Of a stretch of 20,097 bases of DNA, positions 1 through 7,147 are shown in pieces. The translations under genes were made by a program, and so were the position numbers. Origin of the DNA: UJ101 sp047975265 (GTDB lineage Bacteria; Bacteroidota; Bacteroidia; Flavobacteriales; UJ101). Each line of letters opens with the position of its first letter. Within the stretch, counting starts at the first letter, position 1. The notes under the pieces are model-generated. The model ran no database searches. It was not told the DNA's origin and saw only the letters and a list, made by a program, of their open reading frames with translations. The DNA lies in assembly GCA_047975265.1 (NCBI GenBank), contig JBKEDE010000053.1:1-20097 (forward strand). Reading direction: 5' to 3'.

Positions 1-1178
1 AACCACTATTTTAAACCAATTGGGGTTATGATGATTATCAGGAACTAACCAATATTTTTTAGCAATAGAATCTGAAACACAGGAACTTTTAATCGTAACA
101 ATATTGGCGTGAGGATGACGGTAATGTTCAACATTTAATTTGGAGAGCTTTTTACACAGCCATTCTGTTCTTTTTTGTAGAATAAAGATTTTTTCTTCCC
201 ATCCAAAAGGTCCGTGTTTCATTAAAATCATCCAAACCGCAACGGCATTTGCTCCGGAACGACTCCCTATCAATGTATAATCTTCTCCTTCAACATAGCT
301 TGCTTCTTTTGTATTAGCATATTCCATTAATCCTTTACGAATAATAAAAATCCCTGTGCCATAAGGAGCTTGTACCATTTTGTGAGCATCTATAGTAAAA
401 GAATCAATGTATGAATTTTCAAAATTTAATTTATGGTCAGGATTAGAAAAAGGATAATAAAATCCTCCGTAAGCTCCATCTACATGAATTTTAAAAGATA
501 CATTTAATTTAGAAAGCTCCTCTGTATAACAATGTATTGAATCAACCGAACCAAACATGGTTGTCATCATATTAACAACAATGATAAAATATTTTTTTCC
601 TTTATTTCGAGCATTAATAATTGTTTTTCGAACTGATTCAAAAGTAATTTCCCGCGTATTTTCTAAAACAGCTACTTTAAATATATCCACAGATAGAACA
701 TTTGCCGCCTTATCCATAGAATAATGGTTGTCTTGGCTGGTTATAATACAGATTTCATTGAGAGAGGCATTAAACTTTTGTTTAAAATAATTACGATAAA
801 TCCAAACAGCCTGTAAATTAGCCTCTGTACCACCGGAAGCCACATAACCATCTTGTTGCCCCATTTTTCCTTTTAATATATCCACAGCACAAAGATTAAT
901 AAGCTCTTGTCAATTCTCTGCGTTCCAGAAAAAAAAGATTCTGATTGTCCTAAGGTATGGCATCCGATGTGATTTGGATTATGCACCAAAGTAGAAATGT
1001 AAGGGGCTTCTGTAATAAAAGAAACGTCTTCTTGAGGAAAAACTTTTTCATCTAAGTGCGACCCGGGAACACCTAAAATAGATTCTTCTTTGTAATAGAC
1101 ATTTTCTTTCAAAGCTGAAAAAACACACTGTTTAATTTCTTCTTGGGTTTTCTTTCTCCAAAGAATTTTATGATTCAT
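1..1178 (-). pseudogene. PLP-dependent group II decarboxylase, frameshifted and cut by the window edge
   Basis: The 5' part (1178 down to a stop at 873) encodes a normal N-terminus including HNPNHIGCHT and SGTQRID. It then runs into a 13-residue missense tail. From about 909 to base 1 another frame is open without a stop and continues the same protein: ELINLCAVDIL, GYVASGGTEAN, AVWIYRNYF, a Gly-rich DGAYGGFYYP, then DAHKM, whose Lys (379-381) should bind pyridoxal phosphate. The two frames join if one base is missing near 909-915. By family knowledge these are cytosolic decarboxylases of amino acids (aspartate/glutamate/histidine/aromatic type); the substrate cannot be read from the sequence. 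The gene lies 47 bases downstream of the ABC-F gene on the same strand. The C-terminus is outside the window. It could be a true pseudogene or a sequencing error; no long homopolymer lies at the junction. Confidence 0.85.
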
Positions 1179-1225
1179 TTTTTAAGTTATTTTTTACTAC
1201 ACGATATACAAATTTCCTAATAGAA

Positions 1226-3118
1226 TTAGGATAAAGTCCCAACTTTTAGATTCAGCTCTTCCCAAAGATTCATTTTTTCTTTATGATGTTTTTTTATTTT
1301 TTCGTATTGGGAAAAAATTTTATCCGATGCATTACCTGATTCCATTTCTTTTTCTATCTCCGCTATTTCTTTTTCACATTGTTCAATATCACGTTCAATT
1401 TGGTTTATTTTATTTTGAAGTTGTTTTTCTACTTTTTGTTCTTCTCTATAAGCATTCTTCTTTTTTGCATGTTTTTCAACCTTTAGTTTCTCTATTTTTT
1501 CAATTTCTCGAAAACTTTGTGCTTCCCGAGATTCTAAGTATTCATCAATTCCTCCCAAAAACTCTTTAACACATCCTTCTCTAAATTCAAAAACTTTATC
1601 TACCAACCCTTCCATAAAATCACGATCGTGAGAAACAATAATCAGTGTTCCCTGAAATTGTTTTAAAGCACTTTTTAAAATATTTTTTGATTGAATATCC
1701 AAGTGATTTGTTGGCTCGTCTAACACTAATGTATTAAAGGGTTGTAGCAAGAGTTTACACAAAGCCAAACGACCTCGCTCTCCTCCTGAAAGAATCCGTA
1801 CTTTTTTATAAACATCGTCTCCGGAAAAAAGAAAAGCTCCCAATAGGTTTCGTACTTCTTTAAATGATTCAGCTGTTGCAGCGTGTTCAGCTTCTTCCAA
1901 AACGGTTCGGCTTCCATCCATATTTTGATTTTGTGCAAAATAGCCTAATTTAACGTTATGTCCTAACTTTATAATACCTTCTCCTTGTAACTCACCCACA
2001 ATCATTCTTGATAGTGTTGATTTTCCTTGTCCATTTTGTCCAACAAAAGCTATTTTCTCACCTCTGATCAGTAGCATATTTACCTTTGAAAACACTTTAT
2101 TTTTTTCAAACACTTTAGCAGCGTTTTTGATTTCCAATACGATTTTTCCGGAAGTAACATTAGTCTTAAACCGAACATTCATGGCATTAACATCATCATT
2201 CTCAACCTCAATACGTTCCACACGGTCTAATTTTTTAATTAAACTTTGTGCCATAGAGGCTTTACTTGCCTTAGCTCGAAATTTCTCAATTAATTGTTCG
2301 GTATGTTTAATTTCTTTTTCTTGGTTTTTCTGTTGAGACAATAATTGTTCTTTACGTTCTTCTTTTAATTTTAAATAGCATTTATAATTTGTAGGATAAT
2401 CAGTTATTTTTTTATGAGCAATTTCCAATGTACGGTTAGTTACACGATCTAAAAATTGGGTATCGTGTGATATTAAAACGATAGCTCCCGGATAATTTTT
2501 TAAAAAATCCTCTAACCAAATGATGGAATCAATATCCAAATGATTTGTCGGCTCATCCAAAAGTAGTACATCGTGTTTTTGCAATAATAATTTTGCTAAT
2601 TCAATCCGCATACGCCATCCTCCTGAAAAATCATCCGTCAGTTTATTAAAATCAGTTCTTTTAAAGCCTAATCCTAAAAGAATCTGCTCTATTTGAGCTG
2701 CATACGTATAGCCTCCTAATAATGTAAAACGGTCTGTTTTTATGGTTAAGTTTTCTATGAGTTTTGAATAAGAATCACTTTCATAATCAGTCCGTTCAGT
2801 TAGTTGGGCATTAATATCTTCTATTTCTTTTTCTAATTTTTTAAGTGCTTTAAACGCCAATTCTGTTTCTTCCCATAACGTTCTCCCGTATTCAAAATCA
2901 ATATCTTGAGTTAAAATTCCAACAGATATTTCTCCTTCAAGACTTATTTCTCCTTCGGATGCTTGTTGCTCTTTCATCAAAATTTTTAATAAAGTAGATT
3001 TTCCGGCTCCATTTTTTCCTACTAATCCGATACGGTCTCCTTTATTAATCCGAAAAGATACATTGTCAAAAAGATAGTTTCCTGCAAAGTGTAATCCTAT
3101 ATTCTGTACAAAAATCAT
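1226..3118 (-). CDS. ABC-F family ATPase (YdiF/Uup-like, ribosome-associated)
   Basis: A 630-residue protein with two ABC ATPase domains in one chain and no membrane segment. Domain 1 has Walker A GKNGAGKST (34-42), signature FSGGW (164-168), Walker B ending DEPTNHLD (188-195) and switch His218. Domain 2 has GQNGQGKST (360-368), LSGGE (443-447) and a second DEPTNHLD from about 467. The inter-domain linker (about 245-305) is charged and helical, with FRAKASKASMAQ, as in the P-site tRNA interaction motif of the family. The last 90 or so residues form a Lys/Glu-rich coiled coil, as in Uup and YdiF. ABC-F proteins act on the ribosome E site to relieve stalled elongation, and some give antibiotic resistance. 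Nothing here shows which role applies, and the full housekeeping-like length favours a general translation factor. The ATG at 3118 fits the family N-terminus (MIFVQNIGLHF). Confidence 0.93.
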   Translation of the reverse strand: MIFVQNIGLHFAGNYLFDNVSFRINKGDRIGLVGKNGAGKSTLLKILMKEQQASEGEISLEGEISVGILTQDIDFEYGRTLWEETELAFKALKKLEKEIEDINAQLTERTDYESDSYSKLIENLTIKTDRFTLLGGYTYAAQIEQILLGLGFKRTDFNKLTDDFSGGWRMRIELAKLLLQKHDVLLLDEPTNHLDIDSIIWLEDFLKNYPGAIVLISHDTQFLDRVTNRTLEIAHKKITDYPTNYKCYLKLKEERKEQLLSQQKNQEKEIKHTEQLIEKFRAKASKASMAQSLIKKLDRVERIEVENDDVNAMNVRFKTNVTSGKIVLEIKNAAKVFEKNKVFSKVNMLLIRGEKIAFVGQNGQGKSTLSRMIVGELQGEGIIKLGHNVKLGYFAQNQNMDGSRTVLEEAEHAATAESFKEVRNLLGAFLFSGDDVYKKVRILSGGERGRLALCKLLLQPFNTLVLDEPTNHLDIQSKNILKSALKQFQGTLIIVSHDRDFMEGLVDKVFEFREGCVKEFLGGIDEYLESREAQSFREIEKIEKLKVEKHAKKKNAYREEQKVEKQLQNKINQIERDIEQCEKEIAEIEKEMESGNASDKIFSQYEKIKKHHKEKMNLWEELNLKVGTLS

Positions 3119-3137
3119 ATTATTTATTTGAAAAATA

Positions 3138-3145
3138 CAAAGATA
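3138..3145 (-). promoter_or_regulatory. Putative -7 box for the ABC-F gene
   Basis: Read on the minus strand this is TATCTTTG, an exact match to the Bacteroidota -7 consensus TAnnTTTG. It lies 20 bases before the ATG at 3118, so the leader would be short. No clear TTG -33 element is visible about 20 bases upstream, so the call rests on the -7 box alone. Confidence 0.4.
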
Positions 3146-3182
3146 GGATTTATCGAGTTAAATTGGTTGAATAAAAATAAAA

Positions 3183-3209
3183 CTCCCAATAACATTTAAT
3201 CATTGGGAG
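3183..3209 (-). terminator. Stem-loop, probable terminator of the oxidoreductase gene
   Basis: CTCCCAAT (3183-3190) and ATTGGGAG (3202-3209) form a perfect 8-9 bp stem. On the minus strand it is followed by TTTTATTTTTATT, the shape of an intrinsic terminator, 149 bases past the stop of the oxidoreductase gene. On the plus strand it sits 22 bases before the ATG of the short open frame at 3232, so it could instead be part of a 5' leader there. Confidence 0.5.
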
Positions 3210-3231
3210 AAAAAACCTAATTAATTTAACT

Positions 3232-3345
3232 ATGAAAAAGTTACTTACTGTTATTGAACTTCATTTCAAAATTAAAATGTTTTCCATTTTTGGGTTATCT
3301 CATTCGATATTTAATCAATTTTTATCGACGAATGACTTAATTTAA
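3232..3345 (+). pseudogene. Short open frame, possible relic of a TonB-receptor (SusC-like) gene start
   Basis: A 37-codon frame that begins MKKLLTVIELHFKIKMFSIF and ends ...STNDLI. The context before the ATG (AACCTAATTAATTTAACT then ATGAAAAAG) resembles start regions I associate with SusC/TonB-dependent receptor genes in this phylum. The basic, then HFKIKM, then hydrophobic pattern resembles the beginning of their signal region. Nothing receptor-like follows the stop, and the frame lies entirely in the 3' region of the opposite-strand oxidoreductase gene. It may be a decayed gene start, a small peptide gene, or chance. I do not recognise a function. Confidence 0.22.
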
Positions 3346-3357
3346 CACATTAACAAC

Positions 3358-4563
3358 TTATTCAATTCTGTCAATATAACTTTGTAAATATTTAAATCGT
3401 TCGGTAAGTGCTCCTTTTTCTGTTATTTTTGCTCGTTTTAAAATGCTGTTTCTATCTCCATTAAAAAAAGCAGGAATTACATGTTTTGCAAACATTTCTC
3501 CAAAACCTTCAGAAGCATTTTTAGGCAATTCGCAAGGTAAATTATCAACTGCCATAACTGCAATGGCATCCAGATTTTTAAAATCCACTTCTGATTCGGT
3601 ATAAGGATTATATCCGTAAATAGGATCCGCAATGGTTGAAGCCCGTAAAGTACATGCCACAGGACCGTTAATATCACAACTTATATCAGCTACTATTTTT
3701 ATATTAAAACACGGTGATTTAGCGTCTTCTCGTGTAAAAATAAAAGGAGATCCATCTCCGTAAAAATGTCCTGCAATATACATATCTGAAACTTGTGCAT
3801 ATTTCATAAAATCGGATTCATATTCCGGTGTATTTTCAAAAAAATCTTGTATATCCTTATGTTTTCCATCTTTTCGTTTATTGTAATCCAAAACATGTAA
3901 TTGTGTATAAACAGGTTCGTTAAATTTCTTAGTTAAATATTCAGAGGAAGAAACTTCTTTGATTTTCATGTAATCCAATATTTCTTTAGCACCTGTACCT
4001 ACTTTGCCGATGCCTGTTAAAACAATTTTAATAGCAGGAAGTTGAATTTTATCCAAGACTGCTTCCATCGCTTTTCGGTCAGGTAAACTCTCTACTTTAG
4101 GAAGCTCAAACATTTCATATTTTAAACCGTAAGCTCTTATTCCGTTATACGTTCCTACAATTCCTGCATAATAGCCAAACCCAATTAGCCGCATGCCTTC
4201 TTCATCTACAATCGTTTCATGATCATACAATTCAATATTTTTTTGTAGTACAGCTTGTAATAATTTTCTGTTGTATGGTTGTTTTTTTATGGTATGAGAA
4301 AAAAAGAAATATTTTTTGTTAGGAATCAAAAAATCAACAGGAACTTCTTTTACGCCCAGCATTACGTCAGCCGATTCTATTTCCTGTGTTATTTCAAATC
4401 CTTTTTCTTTATACTCTCGGTCTGTAAAAATTCTGATGTCAGAACTTTCGACAATAAATTCTACTTGCGGATATTGATTTTTAATATTTTCGCAGGCTTG
4501 AGGCGAAAAAACCACTCTTCTATCAGGCGGATTTTTTCGCTCTTTGATAAGGGAAAATTTCAT
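3358..4563 (-). CDS. NAD(P)-dependent oxidoreductase of the alanine dehydrogenase / lysine-forming saccharopine dehydrogenase (Lys1-like) family
   Basis: A 401-residue soluble protein. The N-terminal half matches the AlaDH/PNT N-terminal fold: KERKNPPDRRVVFSP near the start, then GVKEVP with Lys72 and FFSHTIKKQ with His90. These fit the Lys/His catalytic pair known in yeast saccharopine dehydrogenase (Lys77/His96, similar spacing). A Rossmann dinucleotide motif GIGKVGTG lies at 184-191. In the family, enzymes interconvert an amino acid (lysine or alanine type) and an oxo-acid adduct with NAD(H). The exact substrate in this bacterial branch is not established from sequence. It stands alone on the minus strand, divergent from the DUF2490 gene, with its terminator hairpin near 3183. 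The ATG at 4563 gives the expected N-terminus. Confidence 0.82.
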   Translation of the reverse strand: MKFSLIKERKNPPDRRVVFSPQACENIKNQYPQVEFIVESSDIRIFTDREYKEKGFEITQEIESADVMLGVKEVPVDFLIPNKKYFFFSHTIKKQPYNRKLLQAVLQKNIELYDHETIVDEEGMRLIGFGYYAGIVGTYNGIRAYGLKYEMFELPKVESLPDRKAMEAVLDKIQLPAIKIVLTGIGKVGTGAKEILDYMKIKEVSSSEYLTKKFNEPVYTQLHVLDYNKRKDGKHKDIQDFFENTPEYESDFMKYAQVSDMYIAGHFYGDGSPFIFTREDAKSPCFNIKIVADISCDINGPVACTLRASTIADPIYGYNPYTESEVDFKNLDAIAVMAVDNLPCELPKNASEGFGEMFAKHVIPAFFNGDRNSILKRAKITEKGALTERFKYLQSYIDRIE

Positions 4564-4696
4564 ACAAACTTTTTGCTACAAGTTATCAATCTTTCTTAAA
4601 TTTTACAATGTATGACAACTTTTTTAAAATAATAATTTCTTCCTAACTTATGTATGTTTCAATATAATTATTATTAACTCTTTTAAAATTATTTTA

Positions 4697-4704
4697 TATT
4701 TTTG
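4697..4704 (+). promoter_or_regulatory. Putative -7 box for the DUF2490 gene
   Basis: TATTTTTG matches TAnnTTTG. It is 54 bases before the TTG start at 4759, in a very AT-rich 195-base divergent intergenic region that otherwise shows nothing I can identify. A -33 TTG is not clear. Confidence 0.35.
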
Positions 4705-4758
4705 CATAATATTTATTTGAATATCAATTAGATATATGATTTTATAAGAGAATTTATT

Positions 4759-5440
4759 TTGAAAGTTAAAAATTGGTTATACATATTATTTGTTTTTTTG
4801 ATAAACTTGACCGGATTCAGTCAAGAATTGAAAATGAAAATAGACCTATCAAAAAAAGTTTATCATAGAAACCGTTGGGATATTACAACTCATTTTAAAG
4901 CTGAACATATGTTTTCTCAAAATTGGAATCGTTTGAGTTTAAAAGGCAATACAACCTATTATATTTCGCCCAATTTTGGATATTGTAGGAGGTTTGGATA
5001 TTAAATATTTATTTGAAAAAGATTACACAAATATTTTTGAATTAAGACCTTTTGTAGGGGTTCAATACCACGCTTTTTTTATTAAAAATATAACGATGAA
5101 GCAACGCCTGTTAATGGAAAATCGCAATATGTTTAGCAATATTACGAATAGAAGTAATCTTCGAACTCGTTTTAAAGTTGAATTTGATTATTTACTTTCT
5201 GAAAATGAATCTTATAAATGGTCTATTCCGTTGTATTTCGAATGGTTTATTGAGAATAACGAACAAATTCAAGATCGCTATATTTCAAACAATAGTACAA
5301 GTATCGGTCTTATTCTAAATCAACTCCAAAAAAAAACACAATGGCGATTGGAATATATTTTCCATAAAACACGAAATATTTTCACACCGGAAAACGATGA
5401 TGAATATGTAAGCGAAATCGGAATTAACTATCGTTTTTAA
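4759..5440 (+). pseudogene. DUF2490 family outer-membrane-type protein, frameshifted
   Basis: The first frame (4759-5004) gives a signal peptide (KVKNWLYILFVFLINL, then GFSQ with likely cleavage after Q22) and a beta-strand-like start, WDITTHFKAEHMFSQNWNRL. It then runs out in YCRRFGY. The second frame (open from before 4976 to 5440) continues directly with DIVGGLDIKYLF and ends in GINYRF, a C-terminal aromatic typical of outer-membrane barrels. Removing one base in TTTTGG (about 4974-4979) restores a single chain of about 226 residues, the usual DUF2490 length. In this family the proteins are predicted periplasm-exposed beta-barrels of unknown role. The start is TTG; no ATG lies in frame after the upstream stop at 4729. 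It may be a real pseudogene or a sequence error. Confidence 0.75.
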
Positions 5441-5461
5441 TCCTGATTATCAAAATAATAG

Positions 5462-5857
5462 TGGAGCTGGAGGGATTCGAACCCTCGTCCAAACAAGCAA
5501 TAAAAATGCTTTCTACATGCTTAGTTTATTTTTTATTTTCGATTATAGCCTGAAAATAAACATTCGAACCATAAACTTAGCTTCTTTAATTTCGAAAGAC
5601 AGTCAAAGCTTCCACCTTTCTATTCCAATATTACTATGCCTCTAAGCCAAACGCCATCGGAAAAGGCTTTTGAGAGACATCTTACCTTCTAACCTTGTTA
5701 GAAAATGCTTTATCTTACTATAATTCAGATAATTAAGCCGCAAGAGCGTAATTATTTTCGCCAGTTAAATTTGTAACGATCTTTTAACAAGTGGTACGTT
5801 ACCTCACTCGGCATGCTTACAAATCCATTGATCTCGCTGTCAAAACCGGTCAGCCCC
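5462..5857 (-). ncRNA. ssrA: Transfer-messenger RNA (tmRNA)
   Basis: The 5' end is GGGGCTG (5857-5851) and pairs with the 3' CAGCTCC (5469-5463) to make a tRNA-like acceptor with the conserved G3-U pair that alanyl-tRNA synthetase reads. The discriminator A is at 5462, and the following bases do not encode CCA. The 3' part has a clear T-arm, GAGGG-TTCGAAT-CCCTC. Next to the 5' end are GGTTTTGACA and GTAAGCATGCCGAG. The tag frame on the minus strand (5762 down to 5733) reads GENNYALAA then TAA. The tag is added to unfinished proteins on stalled ribosomes, usually after a charged Ala, and marks them for degradation. The roughly 396-base length is normal for a one-piece tmRNA. Confidence 0.97.
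5733..5762 (-). other. tmRNA proteolysis-tag reading frame (GENNYALAA, stop)
   Basis: Minus-strand codons GGC GAA AAT AAT TAC GCT CTT GCG GCT TAA give the resume codon Gly through the terminal LAA degron and stop. The same tag type (GE[N/T]NYALAA) is known from Bacteroidota, which supports the taxonomic call. Confidence 0.93.
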
Positions 5858-6154
5858 AAAATTTCAAAGAATTTATTAAATAAGAAAAGCGAATTCCACA
5901 CCAAACTGTAAAATCTGAGGACTTTTCAAATTAACACAAAATATCCATCTTAAAAATGGAAAGGCAAAGTTACATCTTTTTTACAAAATAGTTAAAAATA
6001 CTTTGAAATAAATGGCTTTTGTTAATTATAGTAATCTTTGAATTATATAGTTACCTAATGAGAAGAAAATAACGAACGCTTAACCAAGAATTACTGTTAA
6101 ACAAGGTTCTCCTTTGAAAAATTATTATCTTTCCGATTAAAAACAATATTTAGT
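5858..6154. other. Intergenic region between divergent ssrA and the GNAT gene
   Basis: This 297-base AT-rich stretch holds the putative ssrA -7 box (5965-5972) and a small inverted repeat, TCCAT/ATGGA (5944-5960). No open frame of note, no repeat array and no clear promoter for the GNAT gene could be found. A TAA-TC-TTTG near 6030-6040 is off consensus by one base of spacing. Confidence 0.5.
5965..5972 (-). promoter_or_regulatory. Putative -7 box for ssrA
   Basis: On the minus strand TAACTTTG matches TAnnTTTG and is followed by CC, as in many strong stable-RNA promoters of the phylum. It sits about 108 bases before the mature 5' end, so a precursor leader removed by RNase P is implied. No clear -33 box was seen. 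Confidence 0.45.
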
Positions 6155-6688
6155 ATGACCATAAAAATAGATTCTGATATAGAAATAAGACTACTTAAAC
6201 TATCCGATTCAATTGATATCTTCAGGACGATTGACAGCCAAAGAGAATATTTGGGAAAATGGTTGCCTTTTGTTGAGCATACAAAAGAACTTAAAGATAC
6301 GGAGGATTTTGTTAAGTCTGTTGTAAACATACCCCATAATAAGCAAGAATATATTTTTACAATTAGAAAACAAGATGAATTTGTTGGTTTAATAGGATTG
6401 AAAACCATCGATAATGAGAACAAAAAAACAGAAATCGGATATTGGCTGTCCGAAAAATTTCAAAAACAAGGAATTATAACCAAATCGGTTAGAAAATTAT
6501 GTGAATTTGCTTTCCACGAACTTCATTTGAATAGAATTCAAATTAAATGTGCTGTTCGAAATGAATCGAGTAAAAATATTCCGAAAAAACTTGGATTTAA
6601 GTTAGAAGGGATTGAACGTGAAGGAGAATTATTATCTGGAAATACTTATACCGATTTGGAAATTTACGGTAAACTAAAAAACGATTAA
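6155..6688 (+). CDS. GNAT family N-acetyltransferase (RimJ/RimL type)
   Basis: A 177-residue soluble protein with the full GNAT layout. An N-terminal strand (IEIRLLKLSD) is followed by RTIDSQREYLGKWLPFVEHT, which is typical of the RimJ/RimL/YdaF subgroup. Then come the beta-4 region EIGYWLSEKFQKQGIITKSV, with QKQGII at 103-108 as a variant of the acetyl-CoA pyrophosphate loop, and the late motif ECAVRNESSKN-like KCAVRNESSK (131-140) with KKLGF. Members acetylate protein N-termini (ribosomal proteins), small amines or drugs; the target cannot be read here. It is the only plus-strand intact gene in this part of the window, between ssrA and the rpoC-DUF3467 end, with no partner gene. The ATG at 6155 has no Shine-Dalgarno, which is normal for the phylum. 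Confidence 0.9.
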   Translation: MTIKIDSDIEIRLLKLSDSIDIFRTIDSQREYLGKWLPFVEHTKELKDTEDFVKSVVNIPHNKQEYIFTIRKQDEFVGLIGLKTIDNENKKTEIGYWLSEKFQKQGIITKSVRKLCEFAFHELHLNRIQIKCAVRNESSKNIPKKLGFKLEGIEREGELLSGNTYTDLEIYGKLKND

Positions 6689-6709
6689 AAAAACATAACA
6701 AAGTACTGA

Positions 6710-6743
6710 GTTAGCCTCAAATGAATTTGATAGCCAAACTAAC
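6710..6743. repeat. Nested inverted repeat after the GNAT gene
   Basis: GTTAG (6710-6714) pairs with CTAAC (6739-6743), and inside it TCAAAT (6717-6722) pairs with ATTTGA (6725-6730) around a 2-base loop. No T-run follows on the plus strand, so it is not a standard terminator. It may still mark the mRNA 3' end of the GNAT gene. Confidence 0.35.
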
Positions 6744-6771
6744 CGATGGGAAAGCAGAGATTGAATAAAAA

Positions 6772-6796
6772 AATCCCCAATCAAAGATTGAGGATT
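6772..6796 (-). terminator. Intrinsic terminator of the rpoBC-DUF3467 transcript
   Basis: On the minus strand AATCC-CAATC pairs with GATTG-GGATT around a TTT loop with one central mismatch, then a run of T follows (complement of the A-run at 6765-6771). It lies 21 bases past the DUF3467 stop codon, the right place to end the long operon. Confidence 0.7.
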
Positions 6797-6817
6797 GAAA
6801 GCATATAATATGATTAT

Positions 6818-7138
6818 TTAAGCTTCTCCTTTTGTTCCAAACATATGCAACGTATCTCCTTCATTAGTTTGTTTTGCCGTCTTAGGTTGTTCTATTTCTC
6901 CAAAAATTTCTTCATAACGCTTCACATTTTCAGCCAAAGCTCCCAAAAGCTGTTTCGCATGCAAAGGATTGAGAATTATTCTTGACCTCACCTTTGCCTT
7001 AGGCATTCCGGGCATCACTTGGATGCAATCTACAACAAATTCTGTCGGAGAATGGTTGATTATCGCTAAATTGGCATAGGTTTCATGCACATTATCAGGA
7101 ACTTCTATATTTATCTGATTTTTTTTATCTTCTGTCAT
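6818..7138 (-). CDS. DUF3467 domain protein, linked to rpoC
   Basis: A 106-residue soluble protein, highly charged at the start (MTEDKKNQINIEVP). The conserved centre reads YANLAIINHSPTEFVVDCIQ, then MPGMPKAKVRSRIILNPLHAKQLL and NVKRYEEIFGEI, the DUF3467 pattern. There is no signal peptide, membrane segment or cysteine cluster. It starts 9 bases after the rpoC stop codon and precedes the operon terminator, so it is very probably cotranscribed with RNA polymerase genes. This linkage is common in Bacteroidota. Its function is not known to me, and a role near transcription is an inference from position only. The C-terminal tail (after about residue 88) looks disordered. Confidence 0.9.
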   Translation of the reverse strand: MTEDKKNQINIEVPDNVHETYANLAIINHSPTEFVVDCIQVMPGMPKAKVRSRIILNPLHAKQLLGALAENVKRYEEIFGEIEQPKTAKQTNEGDTLHMFGTKGEA

Positions 7139-7147
7139 AATACCCTT

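Noticed and set aside
1216..1230. CCTAAT-AGA-ATTAGG hairpin at the end of the ABC-F gene
   Set aside because: The stem is short, overlaps the stop codon and is not followed by a T-run on the minus strand, so it is not called as a terminator.
6097..6423. Minus-strand open frame opposite the GNAT gene
   Set aside because: The plus-strand frame has a clear GNAT signature throughout; the antisense product has none.
6710..6743. attC-like or integration site after the GNAT gene
   Set aside because: GTTAGCC does not fit the integron GTTRRRY core and no integrase or second site is present; kept only as an inverted repeat.
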